A DNA stretch of 64,000 nt from JBBROS01 sp965260995 (GTDB lineage Bacteria > Pseudomonadota > Alphaproteobacteria > Acetobacterales > Acetobacteraceae), in NCBI GenBank assembly GCA_965260995.1, contig CBDHCD010000003.1, forward strand, positions 372,001 through 436,000. Reading direction: 5' to 3'. Below are positions 25,274 through 33,861 of this stretch, in pieces (within the stretch, counting starts at the first letter, position 1; each line of letters starts with the position of its first letter). The notes beneath the pieces are model-generated. The model was not told the origin of the DNA, ran no database searches, and saw only the letters and a list, made by a program, of their open reading frames with translations. Both the position numbers and the translations under genes were made by a program.

Positions 25274-28200
25274 CTAGGCATCGACGGCCGTCACTAATGT
25301 GTCAGCGTTTCGACAAGCTGTCGGGCGCCTACTAATCAACAACGGGTGCCAAACTGGGTGCTCGGCGGAACTCAATTCCAGAACTTGCAGCCGCGTTTTC
25401 GCTTTGCACCCCTCATCCTGCCGCAAAACATGATCCGTTCCCCCCCCCGCCAGCAACGGGTTATAAAACGGGTCCCCCCCCACGAAATACCCCGCCCACC
25501 GCCGCCGCAACCGAGCATCATCCCCCGGGTGATCCACCTCGTTGCTCTCGGTCCGCGTCGCGCTCTCATGGTGGTAAAGCACCGTGAACCCGTCGTACAG
25601 CACCTTGAACCCCGCCTCCCGGATCCGCAGGCACAGGTCCGTGTCGTTGAACCCCACCACGAACCCCTCGTCGAACCCCCGCACCGCCCGCCAGGCCCGG
25701 CGCGACACCATCATGCAGGCCGCCGTCACCGCCGAGTAATCCCGCACCGTCGTCAGGTTGCAGTTGTACCCAGGGTGCCGCGCCCCCTCGCTCAAGTAGG
25801 CGTCCTGGAACTTCATCGCGTGGTCCGCCGCCCCGCTGAATCCTACCAGAACCCCCGCGTGCTGCACCCGGTCGTCCCCGTACAGCAATAGGCACCCGAC
25901 CGCCCCCACCTCCGCCCGCGCCGCCAGGCCGCGCATCCGCCCGATCCACCCGGCCTCCCGCGCCTCCACGTCGTTGTTCAGGAACAGGAAATACTTGGCC
26001 GACCCCCCGTGCGTCCTCACCGCCAGGTTGTTCATCGCCGCGTAGTTGAACGCCCCGTGATACGGCATCACCGTGTGCCGGGCGCCGATCTCCGCCAGGT
26101 AGCGCACCGTCCTCTTGTCGGTCGAGTCGTGGTCGATCACCACGATCCGGTAGTTCTCCCCCGCCGACGTCCGCTCGATGCTGTCGATGCACGGCTTCAG
26201 TAGGTCGACCCGGTTCTTGGTCGGGATCACGATCAGCACCTCGCCGCCGTCGTCCGGCCAGTCGATCCGGTACTCGTTGTAGCGAAGCCCCGGCCGCACC
26301 GCCGCCGCCCGACCCACGGATCCCAGGTGGCGGCGCAGGTGCCGCTCCAGGATGCCCTGCATCGTCTCCGTCACCATCGCCTGCCGCGCGTGCCCGGTGC
26401 TGTCCCCGTGCGTGCGCCAGCGATACAGCACGCTCGGCACGTGTGCGACGCCGGCCGACGCCTCGATCACCCGCAGCACGAAATCGACGTCCGCCGAGAT
26501 CGGCAGGCCCTCGTCCCACCCGCCCAGCCGCTGCGCCAGCTCGGTCCGCACGCAGACCATGTGCACGAAGTAAGGGTGGCTCAGGTAATAGTCGTAGGAG
26601 AACGCCGGCCGCGCCCGCACCTCGATGATGCTGCCGATGTCCTCCGTCGTGATCGCCTCGTCGCTGTAGATCAGGTCCGCCCCGGTCTCCTTCGCCGCCA
26701 TCGCCAGCTTGTGCACCGCGTCCGGCTCGATCACGTCGTCGTGGTCCATGAACGCGACGTAAGCCCCCCGCGCCGCCCGCAGCCCGAAGTTCGTCGCCCG
26801 CGCGATGCCGAGGTTGCCCGGCGCGCGCATCACCCGCACCCGTGGATCGTGCCGCGCCGCCGCGTCCAGGATCGCGCGCACGTGCGGCGCGGTCGAGCCG
26901 TCGTCGACGCAGATCAGCTCCCAGTTCGCCGACCACTGCCCCAGCACGCTGTTCAGCGCCTCAACCAGCCACTCCTGCCGGGTGTTGAACACCGGCATCA
27001 CGATCGAGACGCCCACCCCCGCCGTTTGATGCGTCATCCGCCGGCACAGCCGCCGCAGCACCGGCGCCGGGATGGCCGATCCCCGGGTCAGGAACCGCAC
27101 GATGTTGTTGTTCTGGCTGATCCGCCGCGGCGAGCCGCCCAGCACCTGGTCGGTGCCCACGATGCGCAACTCGATGTCGCGGTCGAACAGCGACGCCAAC
27201 GGCCGCTCCAGCAGGAACCGGAAGCCGCACCGCGCCGTCGGCAACCCGGCCTTCTCCACGTCCCCGCGATACAGGTCCGCCACCCCCCCGCCGATCACCA
27301 CCCCGTCGCACACCGCCTCGACCCGCAACGGCGTTTCCGGCTCGTGCATGTTGACCGCCCAACCCCCCGCGAACGGCCCCTCCAGCGCGTCGAAGAACCC
27401 CATGAACGGCGGCGGGGCCGGCACCACGTAGGGGCTGTTGACCAGGTGCGTGCCCGTCCCCGCCACCGTCGCGCTGACCCGCAGCGCGATCCCCCGCGGC
27501 ACGCTCTTCGGGATCGCCGCCCGGAAGGCGGAGCGACCGTCGCTCAGCCCCAGCGCCTTGATGTCGTCGCGCATCTGCCCGGCCTTGCCGCGCCAAACCG
27601 GGACGCCTTCCACCGTCACCTCGACCTCCACCTGGCGCGCCGGGTCAGCCAGGTCCACCGCCCAGCCCTGGACATACGGCGTGTCCGTCGGATCGACGTG
27701 CCCCACCACCCCGCACGCCTTGGCCGACACCGCCAGCGTCGCCGCCACGTCGAGCCCGCCGACCCGCGGCGACAGCACCACCGGCTCGTCCAGCCGCGCC
27801 AGGCGCGGAACCGCCGTCTCGAACCGCCACGTCCCGTCGCCGTCCGCCTGGGCGAAGCACGTCCGCAGCACTGTCCCTTCGGCGACCAGGTGCACCGGCA
27901 GCGCCCCGGCCCCGTCCGGCGTCAAGTCACCGCGCAGCCGAAACGAGCCGACCACCCGGCCTTCCTTCACCGCCCAACGGAGCCACTCGACACTCCGCCG
28001 ACGCTCCAAATCGACCGCCGGAAGCAGCGACCGCCCGTCCGGCACGCCCACCACCTGCAAGCTGCGCCCGAACAGCAACGGCGGCAGCGTGAACCGCGCC
28101 GCGCTGCCCGCCTCCTCCGATGCCACCTCGCTCGTCGCAATCAGCGAGTCGTCCAGCAACAGCCCAACCGAGGCGGGCATCTCCGAGCCGGCGGCGAACC

Positions 28201-28300
28201 GCACCACCACGCCATCGCGCTGCACCGCAATGTCGATCAGGGCCGGGCTGGTAAGGGTCATCGCTGCGCGCCGAGGCCGGGTCACTGGGCGCTTGCTCAT
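25274..28300 (-). CDS. Large two-domain GT2 glycosyltransferase with N-terminal repeated modules
   Basis: The product is 1008 residues. Two related ~90-residue modules at about 198-285 and 299-390 each contain GWAV(D/N), a following (A)DLYR/GQMRDD-type segment and an AGL/LGL turn. A first GT2 domain starts at 430 (VSIVMPVFNT, DDGST at 466, MDHDD at 518). A second starts at 688 (VLIVIPTKNR, FLNNDVEA at 773, a C-terminal GFNDTDLCLR-type acid motif). A tandem GT2 pair could make a disaccharide or alternate linkages. The last ~20 residues lie beyond the compositional boundary at 25.34 kb and may come from the insert. The coding strand has G8 and G9 runs near the 3' end. Confidence 0.9.
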   Translation of the reverse strand: MSKRPVTRPRRAAMTLTSPALIDIAVQRDGVVVRFAAGSEMPASVGLLLDDSLIATSEVASEEAGSAARFTLPPLLFGRSLQVVGVPDGRSLLPAVDLERRRSVEWLRWAVKEGRVVGSFRLRGDLTPDGAGALPVHLVAEGTVLRTCFAQADGDGTWRFETAVPRLARLDEPVVLSPRVGGLDVAATLAVSAKACGVVGHVDPTDTPYVQGWAVDLADPARQVEVEVTVEGVPVWRGKAGQMRDDIKALGLSDGRSAFRAAIPKSVPRGIALRVSATVAGTGTHLVNSPYVVPAPPPFMGFFDALEGPFAGGWAVNMHEPETPLRVEAVCDGVVIGGGVADLYRGDVEKAGLPTARCGFRFLLERPLASLFDRDIELRIVGTDQVLGGSPRRISQNNNIVRFLTRGSAIPAPVLRRLCRRMTHQTAGVGVSIVMPVFNTRQEWLVEALNSVLGQWSANWELICVDDGSTAPHVRAILDAAARHDPRVRVMRAPGNLGIARATNFGLRAARGAYVAFMDHDDVIEPDAVHKLAMAAKETGADLIYSDEAITTEDIGSIIEVRARPAFSYDYYLSHPYFVHMVCVRTELAQRLGGWDEGLPISADVDFVLRVIEASAGVAHVPSVLYRWRTHGDSTGHARQAMVTETMQGILERHLRRHLGSVGRAAAVRPGLRYNEYRIDWPDDGGEVLIVIPTKNRVDLLKPCIDSIERTSAGENYRIVVIDHDSTDKRTVRYLAEIGARHTVMPYHGAFNYAAMNNLAVRTHGGSAKYFLFLNNDVEAREAGWIGRMRGLAARAEVGAVGCLLLYGDDRVQHAGVLVGFSGAADHAMKFQDAYLSEGARHPGYNCNLTTVRDYSAVTAACMMVSRRAWRAVRGFDEGFVVGFNDTDLCLRIREAGFKVLYDGFTVLYHHESATRTESNEVDHPGDDARLRRRWAGYFVGGDPFYNPLLAGGGTDHVLRQDEGCKAKTRLQVLELSSAEHPVWHPLLISRRPTACRNADTLVTAVDA
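25339..25348. repeat. Right 10-bp direct repeat (ACAACGGGTG)
   Basis: It is identical to 22692-22701. It falls in the 3' end of the 1008-residue GT gene at the return to GC-rich sequence. Confidence 0.55.
25440..25481 (-). repeat. Two homopolymeric G tracts (G9 and G8 on coding strand) in the GT gene
   Basis: Nine consecutive C on the plus strand at 25440-25448 and eight at 25474-25481 sit 25 bp apart in the coding region, reading Ala-Gly-Gly-Gly and Val-Gly-Gly-Asp. Runs of this length are prone to slippage, and a one-base change would alter the C-terminus. Confidence 0.6.
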
Positions 28301-28539
28301 ACAACAGTCCTCATTCCTGGAGCGGGTGAACGCGATTCAGCCCGGCGGTGCCCGAGCCTGGCCACCTGATCCCTCTAAAATCAAATTAACGCTGAACGGG
28401 CATCATGGCGCAAGCTGTTAACTGCAGCCTGCATCAACGTAAAGTCCCCAGGTTGCCGCCCGCGAGAAGGGCTGCCATTTTGGCCCCACGCCGCGGCTGC
28501 CCGTCATCCCGCGGCGATCATCGGGCGGGAACCTCCATC
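28301..28539. other. Divergent intergenic region (GT2 / rfbB)
   Basis: This is 239 bp between divergent genes, so it should hold two promoters. An AT-richer stretch occurs at about 28375-28395. On the minus strand TTGCGC, then 18 bp, then TTAATT is a weak candidate for the GT gene. No clear promoter was seen for rfbB. Confidence 0.3.
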
Positions 28540-29607
28540 ATGCGTCTCCTCATCACCGGCGGTTGCGGCTTCATCGGCTCGGCCGTCATCCGCCACCTGA
28601 TCCGCGACACCGGCCACCAGGTCGTCAATATCGATAAGATGACCTACGCCGCCTCCGAGGACGCGCTCGAGGACGCCCGCCGCCACCCCCGCCACATGCT
28701 CATCCAGGCCGACATCACCGACGCCGCCGCCATGCGCGACATCCTCGCCGCCCACCGCCCCGACGCGATCATGCACCTCGCCGCCGAGAGCCACGTCGAC
28801 CGCTCCATCGACGGCCCGGCCCCTTTCATCGCCACCAACGTCACCGGCACCTTCGTCCTGCTCGATGCCGCCCGCGCCTACTGGTCCGGCCTCGACAAGC
28901 CCGCCCAGGCCCGCTTCCGCTTCCACCACGTCTCGACCGACGAAGTGTTCGGCGCCCTCGGTCCCGACGACCCGCCCTTTACCGAGACCACCCCCTACGA
29001 TCCGCGCAGCCCCTACTCCGCCAGCAAAGCCGCGTCCGATCACCTGGTCCGCGCCTGGCAGCACACCTACGGCTTGCCGACCTTCGTCACCAACACCACG
29101 AACAACTACGGCCCCTGGCAATTCCCCGAGAAGCTGATCCCCCTCGTCACGCTCAACGCCCTCGAAGGCCGCCCGCTCCCCGTCTACGGGGACGGCTCCA
29201 ACCAGCGCGACTGGCTGTTCGTCGACGACCACGCTGAAGCCCTGGTCCGGGCCATCCAGCACGCCGAGCCGGGCGCGACACTGGCCATCGGCGCCCGCCA
29301 GCCCCGCACGAATCTCGAAGTCGTCCGCGCCATCTGCGCCACCCTCGACGACCTCGCCCCCGACCCCGCCGGCCCGCGCGAGCGCCTGATCCAGTTCGTG
29401 ACGGACCGCCCCGGCCACGACTTCCGCTACGAGATCGACCCGGCCCGCGCCACCGCCGTCTTGAGCTGGACCGCCCCGCATGATTTCGACCGGGGGCTGC
29501 GCCGCACCGTGCAATGGTATATCGACAACCGCGTCTGGTGGCAGCCGATCCGCGCGGCGCGCTACGCCGGGCAACGGCTCGGGCAAAGGCTGGGGACGGC
29601 GGCGTGA
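28540..29607 (+). CDS. rfbB: dTDP-glucose 4,6-dehydratase
   Basis: The product is 355 residues from ATG 28540 (MRLLITGGCGFIGS). It is an extended SDR with the NAD motif GGCGFIG, STDEVFG (active-site Thr-Asp-Glu) and YSASKAASD (catalytic Tyr-x3-Lys). It converts dTDP-glucose to dTDP-4-keto-6-deoxyglucose, the second step to dTDP-L-rhamnose. The frame is open 45 codons upstream without conservation. It is the first gene of rfbBACD. Confidence 0.96.
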   Translation: MRLLITGGCGFIGSAVIRHLIRDTGHQVVNIDKMTYAASEDALEDARRHPRHMLIQADITDAAAMRDILAAHRPDAIMHLAAESHVDRSIDGPAPFIATNVTGTFVLLDAARAYWSGLDKPAQARFRFHHVSTDEVFGALGPDDPPFTETTPYDPRSPYSASKAASDHLVRAWQHTYGLPTFVTNTTNNYGPWQFPEKLIPLVTLNALEGRPLPVYGDGSNQRDWLFVDDHAEALVRAIQHAEPGATLAIGARQPRTNLEVVRAICATLDDLAPDPAGPRERLIQFVTDRPGHDFRYEIDPARATAVLSWTAPHDFDRGLRRTVQWYIDNRVWWQPIRAARYAGQRLGQRLGTAA

Positions 29608-29632
29608 GGCTTCGGAGACGGTTCAGCATACC

Positions 29633-30511
29633 ATGATGAAGGGCATCCTGCTCGCCGGCGGCAGCGGCACCCGCCTGCACCCGGTCACGCTCGCCAGCAG
29701 CAAGCAACTGCTGCCCGTCTACGACAAGCCGATGATCTACTACCCATTGTCCGTGCTGATGCTGGCCGGCATCCGCGAGATCATGGTCATCTCCACCCCC
29801 GCCGACCTGCCGCAGTTCCGCCGTCTGCTCGGCGACGGCGAGCGCCTCGGCGTTCGCTTCACCTACGCCGAGCAACCCAAGCCCGAGGGCCTGGCCCAGG
29901 CCTTCCACATCGGCGAGCGATGGATCGACGGCCAGCCCTGCGCTCTCGCCCTGGGCGACAATCTCATCTTCGGCGACAGCCTCGGCAACCTGCTGCGCAC
30001 CGCCGTCGCCCGGCCCGCCGGCGCCACGGTGTTCGCCTACCAGGTGCGCGACCCGGAGCGCTACGGGGTCGTCTCCTTTGACGAGAGCGGCCGCGCCGTC
30101 GAGATCCTGGAAAAGCCCGCCGCCCCCAAGAGCAACTGGGCCGTCACCGGCCTTTACTTCTACGACGCCCGCGTGTCCGAGCTCGCCCGTCGCGTCACCC
30201 CCTCGGCCCGGGGCGAGCTGGAGATCACCGAGCTGAACCAGATGTACCTCGACGAAGGCGCGCTCCACGTCGAACGCCTCGGCCGCGGCTGCGCCTGGCT
30301 CGACGCCGGGATGCCGGACAGCCTGCTGCAGGCCGCGACCTTCGTCCAAACCATCCAGGACCGCCAGGGCATGCTCGTCGGCTGCCCCGAGGAGGTCGCC
30401 TTCCGCATGGGTTTCATTGACGCTCACACCCTGCGCCACGCCGCCCGTGGCTTGGCCAAGACCGAACTCGGTCGCCTCCTCCTCGAACTCGCCGACGGTT
30501 TGCACGCATGA
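29633..30511 (+). CDS. rfbA: Glucose-1-phosphate thymidylyltransferase
   Basis: The product is 292 residues from ATG 29633 (a second ATG follows directly). The nucleotidyltransferase signature GGSGTRLHPVT, the SSKQLLPVYDKPMIYYPLS sugar-phosphate segment and the GLAQAFHIGE loop identify RmlA. It makes dTDP-glucose from dTTP and glucose-1-phosphate and is normally feedback-inhibited by dTDP-rhamnose. The 3' end overlaps rfbC by 4 bp (ATGA). Confidence 0.96.
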   Translation: MMKGILLAGGSGTRLHPVTLASSKQLLPVYDKPMIYYPLSVLMLAGIREIMVISTPADLPQFRRLLGDGERLGVRFTYAEQPKPEGLAQAFHIGERWIDGQPCALALGDNLIFGDSLGNLLRTAVARPAGATVFAYQVRDPERYGVVSFDESGRAVEILEKPAAPKSNWAVTGLYFYDARVSELARRVTPSARGELEITELNQMYLDEGALHVERLGRGCAWLDAGMPDSLLQAATFVQTIQDRQGMLVGCPEEVAFRMGFIDAHTLRHAARGLAKTELGRLLLELADGLHA

Positions 30512-31065
30512 AGGTCGAGCGCCTCGCCATCCCCGACGTCATCCTCGTCACGCCCCCCCGCTTCGGCGACCACCGCGGCTTCTTCTCCGAGGTGTTCAAC
30601 CAGGAGGGCTTCGCCGCAGTCGGCATCCACCAGCCTTTCGTCCAGGACAACCAGAGCCTCTCGCGCGAACGGGGCGTGGTCCGCGGCCTGCACTGCCAGG
30701 TCGCCCCCCATCCCCAAGGCAAGCTCGTGCGCTGCATTAGGGGTGCCATCTGGGACGTCGCCATGGACGCCCGCGAAGGCTCCGCTACCTACGGCCAGTC
30801 CGTCTCGGCCGAGCTGTCGGCGGACAACTTCGCCCAGCTCTGGATCCCTCCCGGCTTCCTGCACGGCTTCTGCACCCTGCACCCCGACACCGAGGTGCTA
30901 TATAAGGTGACCGACCGCTACAGCCGCGACAGCGAGCGCGGCGTCCTGTGGAACGACCCGGCGCTCGCCCTGGCCTGGCCGATCAAGCCGGAGGAGGCGA
31001 TCCTGTCTGACAAAGACCTCACCCTTCCCACCTTCGCCGAAGCCGGCGAACTGTTCCCGGCATGA
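30508..31065 (+). CDS. rfbC: dTDP-4-dehydrorhamnose 3,5-epimerase
   Basis: The product is 185 residues with a cupin-fold RmlC. The VVRGLHCQVAPHPQGKLVR segment carries the catalytic His and a Lys, and KVTDRYS holds the conserved Tyr. It epimerises C3 and C5 of the 4-keto intermediate. It overlaps rfbA and rfbD by 4 bp each, which suggests coupled translation. Confidence 0.96.
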   Translation: MKVERLAIPDVILVTPPRFGDHRGFFSEVFNQEGFAAVGIHQPFVQDNQSLSRERGVVRGLHCQVAPHPQGKLVRCIRGAIWDVAMDAREGSATYGQSVSAELSADNFAQLWIPPGFLHGFCTLHPDTEVLYKVTDRYSRDSERGVLWNDPALALAWPIKPEEAILSDKDLTLPTFAEAGELFPA

Positions 31066-31955
31066 CGATCCTCGCCACCGGCGGCGCCGGGCAACTGGCG
31101 ACCGCGCTAGCCCGGCAGGGCGGCGACGCCGTGCTTCGGGTCGGCCGCCCCGCCTTCGACTTCGACCGCCCCGAGACCGTCGCCCGCACGATGGCCTGGG
31201 CGCGGCCCGCCCTCGTCGTCAACGCCGCCGCCTGGACTGCCGTTGACGCCGCCGAAGCCGCCCCGGACGACGCCCGCCGCGCCAACCGCGACGGCCCCGA
31301 GCTGCTGGCCCGGCTTTGCGCCAAATTCGGCATCCCGCTCATCCACGTCTCCACCGACTACGTGTTCGACGGCGACAAGGGCGAGCCTTACGTCGAGACC
31401 GACCGGACCCGCCCCACCGGCGTCTACGGCGAAACTAAGCTCGCCGGCGAGCAGGCGGTGCTGGCCGCCTGCCCCCGCGCCATCGTGCTTCGCACGTCTT
31501 GGGTCTATTCCGACACCGGCCGCAACTTCGTCCGCACCATGCTCGCCGCCGCCCAGAAAACCGACCGCCTCCGCGTCGTTGCCGATCAGAAAGGCTGCCC
31601 GACGGCAGCCCGCGACCTCGCCGATGCCATCCTCGCCATCGCCGCCCAGGCCACGCAGGCCTGGCGCGACGACTTCGCCGGCGTCTTCCACACCGCCGGC
31701 GACGGCTGGACCACTTGGCACGGCCTCGCCGAAGCCGTGTTCCGGCACGCCGAGGCCCACGGCCGCCGCGCCCCCATCGTTGAAGCCATCCGCACCGAGG
31801 ACTGGCCCACCCCCGCCCGCCGCCCGCTCGACAGCCGCCTCGACTGCGGCAAACTCGCCCGCGTCTTCGGCCTGCGCCAGCCCGCCTGGCCCGGCAGCGT
31901 CGCCCGCACCGTGGACGACCTGCTCGCCACCCACGCCGAGCGCCTGGCGTCCTGA
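31062..31955 (+). CDS. rfbD: dTDP-4-dehydrorhamnose reductase
   Basis: The product is 297 residues of the SDR type. An N-terminal TGGAGQLATAL nucleotide motif is followed by HVSTDYVFDG and YGETKLAGEQAV with the Tyr-x3-Lys pair, then a C-terminal RRPLDSRLDCGKL segment. It completes dTDP-L-rhamnose. With rfbB, rfbA and rfbC the pathway is complete in the window. Confidence 0.95.
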   Translation: MTILATGGAGQLATALARQGGDAVLRVGRPAFDFDRPETVARTMAWARPALVVNAAAWTAVDAAEAAPDDARRANRDGPELLARLCAKFGIPLIHVSTDYVFDGDKGEPYVETDRTRPTGVYGETKLAGEQAVLAACPRAIVLRTSWVYSDTGRNFVRTMLAAAQKTDRLRVVADQKGCPTAARDLADAILAIAAQATQAWRDDFAGVFHTAGDGWTTWHGLAEAVFRHAEAHGRRAPIVEAIRTEDWPTPARRPLDSRLDCGKLARVFGLRQPAWPGSVARTVDDLLATHAERLAS

Positions 31956-32007
31956 CAATGCGCGCCGCCGCCCAACGCGCGCCAGCGCAGGCCTGACGGC
32001 CGCGGCC

Positions 32008-32934
32008 ATGACGGCGCCCCAGCCCGTCGCCATCCTTCTGTCCACCTTCAACGGTGCGGCGTTCCTCCAGGCCCAACTCGACAGCTTCCTCGCCCAGGAG
32101 GGCGTCGCCTGGACCCTGTTCTGGCGCGACGACGGCTCCTCCGACGACACCGTCGCCGTCATGCGCCGCTTCGAGGCAGGGCAGGGGGCCGGGCGCTGCG
32201 TCCACGTTCAGGCCGGCCCGCATCTCGGCGTCACGCCCAGCTACATGGCGCTGCTCCGCGCCGCCGTCGCCGCCGGTCACGCCCCGGCCACCGTCGCCTT
32301 CTCCGACCAGGACGACGTCTGGCTGCCGCGCAAGCTCGCCCGCGGCCTCGATCAGCTCGGGCCGAACCCCGCGCCCGCGCTTTATTGCAGCCGCCAGGTG
32401 CTGGTAGACGGATCGCTCCGCCCGGTCGGCGGCTCGGAGCGCGTCTTCGTCCCTCCCGGACTCGGCCCGGCGCTGACGCAGAACATCGCCACCGGCTGCA
32501 CCATCATGCTCAACCCCGCCGCCGCCGCCCTCGTCGCCGGCAGCACGCCGCCCCCGCCCACCTTGCACGACTGGTGGAGCTACCTCGTGGTCGCCGCCGC
32601 CGGCGGCCGCATCATCGCCGACCCGGAAGCCACCGTGCTCTATCGCCAGCACGGCGGCAACGCCGTCGGCGCGCCGCCGCTCAAGCGCCAGCGCGCGATG
32701 GCGGCCCTGCGCCGCGGCCCCGGCGTGTTCATGGCCGTGCTCCGCGCCCACGTCGCCGCCCTCCAAGCCCATCCGGCCCTGCTCTCCCCCGGCGCGCGCC
32801 TCATCATCGACGCCACCGCCGCCGCCCTCTCCGGCGGCGCCCTCAAACGGCTGCGGGCCCTGCGCCGCTGCGGCCTCCTGCGCCAGACCCGGGCCGAAAC
32901 CTGGCTGTTCCGCTACTGGTTCCTGATCGGCTGA
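32008..32934 (+). CDS. GT2 glycosyltransferase, likely rhamnosyltransferase-type
   Basis: The product is 308 residues from ATG 32008. A GT-A core AILLSTFNGAAFLQAQLDS is followed by DDGSSDDT (41-48) and SDQDDVWLP (99-106), the acidic signature typical of WbbL/RgpB-like rhamnosyltransferases. The position directly after rfbD supports dTDP-rhamnose as donor; that is an inference. It starts 52 bp after rfbD on the same strand and is probably the last gene of that operon. Confidence 0.85.
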   Translation: MTAPQPVAILLSTFNGAAFLQAQLDSFLAQEGVAWTLFWRDDGSSDDTVAVMRRFEAGQGAGRCVHVQAGPHLGVTPSYMALLRAAVAAGHAPATVAFSDQDDVWLPRKLARGLDQLGPNPAPALYCSRQVLVDGSLRPVGGSERVFVPPGLGPALTQNIATGCTIMLNPAAAALVAGSTPPPPTLHDWWSYLVVAAAGGRIIADPEATVLYRQHGGNAVGAPPLKRQRAMAALRRGPGVFMAVLRAHVAALQAHPALLSPGARLIIDATAAALSGGALKRLRALRRCGLLRQTRAETWLFRYWFLIG

Positions 32935-32963
32935 CACCCGGCCCCAGTCTCTGGTCCCGATCA

Positions 32964-32981
32964 ACGTCACCATACGGTCAC
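32964..32981 (+). promoter_or_regulatory. Candidate PHO box upstream of the phn genes
   Basis: Two 7-bp direct repeats (ACGTCAC and CGGTCAC) are separated by 4 bp, the exact layout of the PhoB site whose consensus half is CTGTCAT/C. Matches to that consensus are five of seven and six of seven if T or C is allowed at the end. It lies 55 bp before phnC, and a TAAACA-like -10 follows about 20 bp later. Confidence 0.5.
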
Positions 32982-33036
32982 AGCCGCGCCCCGCCGCCCT
33001 TGCTAAACACTCCCGGCACGATCCCGACGAGGCCGG

Positions 33037-33840
33037 ATGCTCACGCTCGACAACCTGACCAAGACCTTCGGCGGCGTCCCAGCGGTCCGCGGCGTCTCCT
33101 TGCAGGTCCCCGCCGGCCAGTTCGTCGGCGTCATCGGCCGCTCCGGCGCTGGCAAGTCCACCTTGCTGCGCATGATCAACCGCTTGTCCGAACCCAGCGC
33201 CGGCCGCCTCGCCTGGCACGGCCAGGAGGTCACCACGCTGCGCGGCCGACGCCTGCGCGAGTGGCGGCGCACCTGCGCCATGGTGTTCCAGCAGTTCAAC
33301 CTGGTCGGGCGTCTCGACGTCCTGAACAACGTCCTGCTCGGCCGCCTCGCCCACACCCCCGCCTGGCGCTCCAACCTGCGCCTGTGGAGCCGGGACGACC
33401 GCGCCATCGCCATGGCCGCCCTCGACCAGTTCGACATCGCCCCGCTCGCCGCGCAGCGCGCCGAGACGCTCTCCGGCGGCCAGCAGCAGCGCGTCGCCAT
33501 CTGCCGCGCCCTCGTGCAGGAGCCGAGCCTCGTCCTCGCCGACGAGCCGGTCGCCTCGCTCGATCCGCGCAACGCCCGCACCGTCATGGACGCGCTTCAG
33601 CGCATGAACCGCCATTTCGGCATGACGGTGCTGTGCAACCTCCATTCGCTCGACCTCGCCCGCGGCTACTGCGATCGCCTGGTCGGCCTCGCCGCCGGGC
33701 AGGTGGTGTTCGACGGCCCGCCCGTGGCGCTCACCGACACTGCCGCCCGCGACCTCTACGGCGTCGAGGCCGCCGACGTGACCGGCCCGGTCCCGACCGC
33801 GGCGGCCGCCCTGGCGGACGCCGCCTACGCCGCAACCTGA
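33037..33840 (+). CDS. phnC: Phosphonate/phosphite ABC transporter ATP-binding protein
   Basis: The product is 267 residues with a canonical ABC ATPase: Walker A GRSGAGKSTLL, signature LSGGQQQRVA, Walker B LVLADEPVASLD and a following H-loop. The PhnC type is judged from the neighbouring PhnD and two PhnE permeases. It energises import of an organophosphonate, phosphite or phosphate ester. No C-P lyase (phnG-M), phnX/phnW or ptxD gene is present in the window, so the real substrate is unknown. Confidence 0.88.
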   Translation: MLTLDNLTKTFGGVPAVRGVSLQVPAGQFVGVIGRSGAGKSTLLRMINRLSEPSAGRLAWHGQEVTTLRGRRLREWRRTCAMVFQQFNLVGRLDVLNNVLLGRLAHTPAWRSNLRLWSRDDRAIAMAALDQFDIAPLAAQRAETLSGGQQQRVAICRALVQEPSLVLADEPVASLDPRNARTVMDALQRMNRHFGMTVLCNLHSLDLARGYCDRLVGLAAGQVVFDGPPVALTDTAARDLYGVEAADVTGPVPTAAAALADAAYAAT

Positions 33841-33861
33841 CCCGACCCAAGGAGCCGCCCG

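Larger units (their letters stand above)
22702..25338. mobile_element. 2.6 kb low-GC insert carrying one methyltransferase and two glycosyltransferases
   Basis: Base composition changes abruptly from GC-rich flanks to AT-rich DNA and back at about 25.27-25.34 kb. Codon use also shifts, with many A/T-ending codons. The segment is bounded by identical 10-bp direct repeats. No transposase or integrase lies inside. Acquisition by transfer is well supported by composition; the mechanism is not. The right boundary lies within the 3' end of the adjoining GC-rich glycosyltransferase gene, so the insert may supply that protein's last ~20 codons. Confidence 0.6.

Noticed and set aside
31107..33645. Minus-strand open frames opposite rfbD, the GT2 gene and phnC
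   Set aside because: They are Gly/Ala/Glu-rich antisense shadows over conserved coding sequence.
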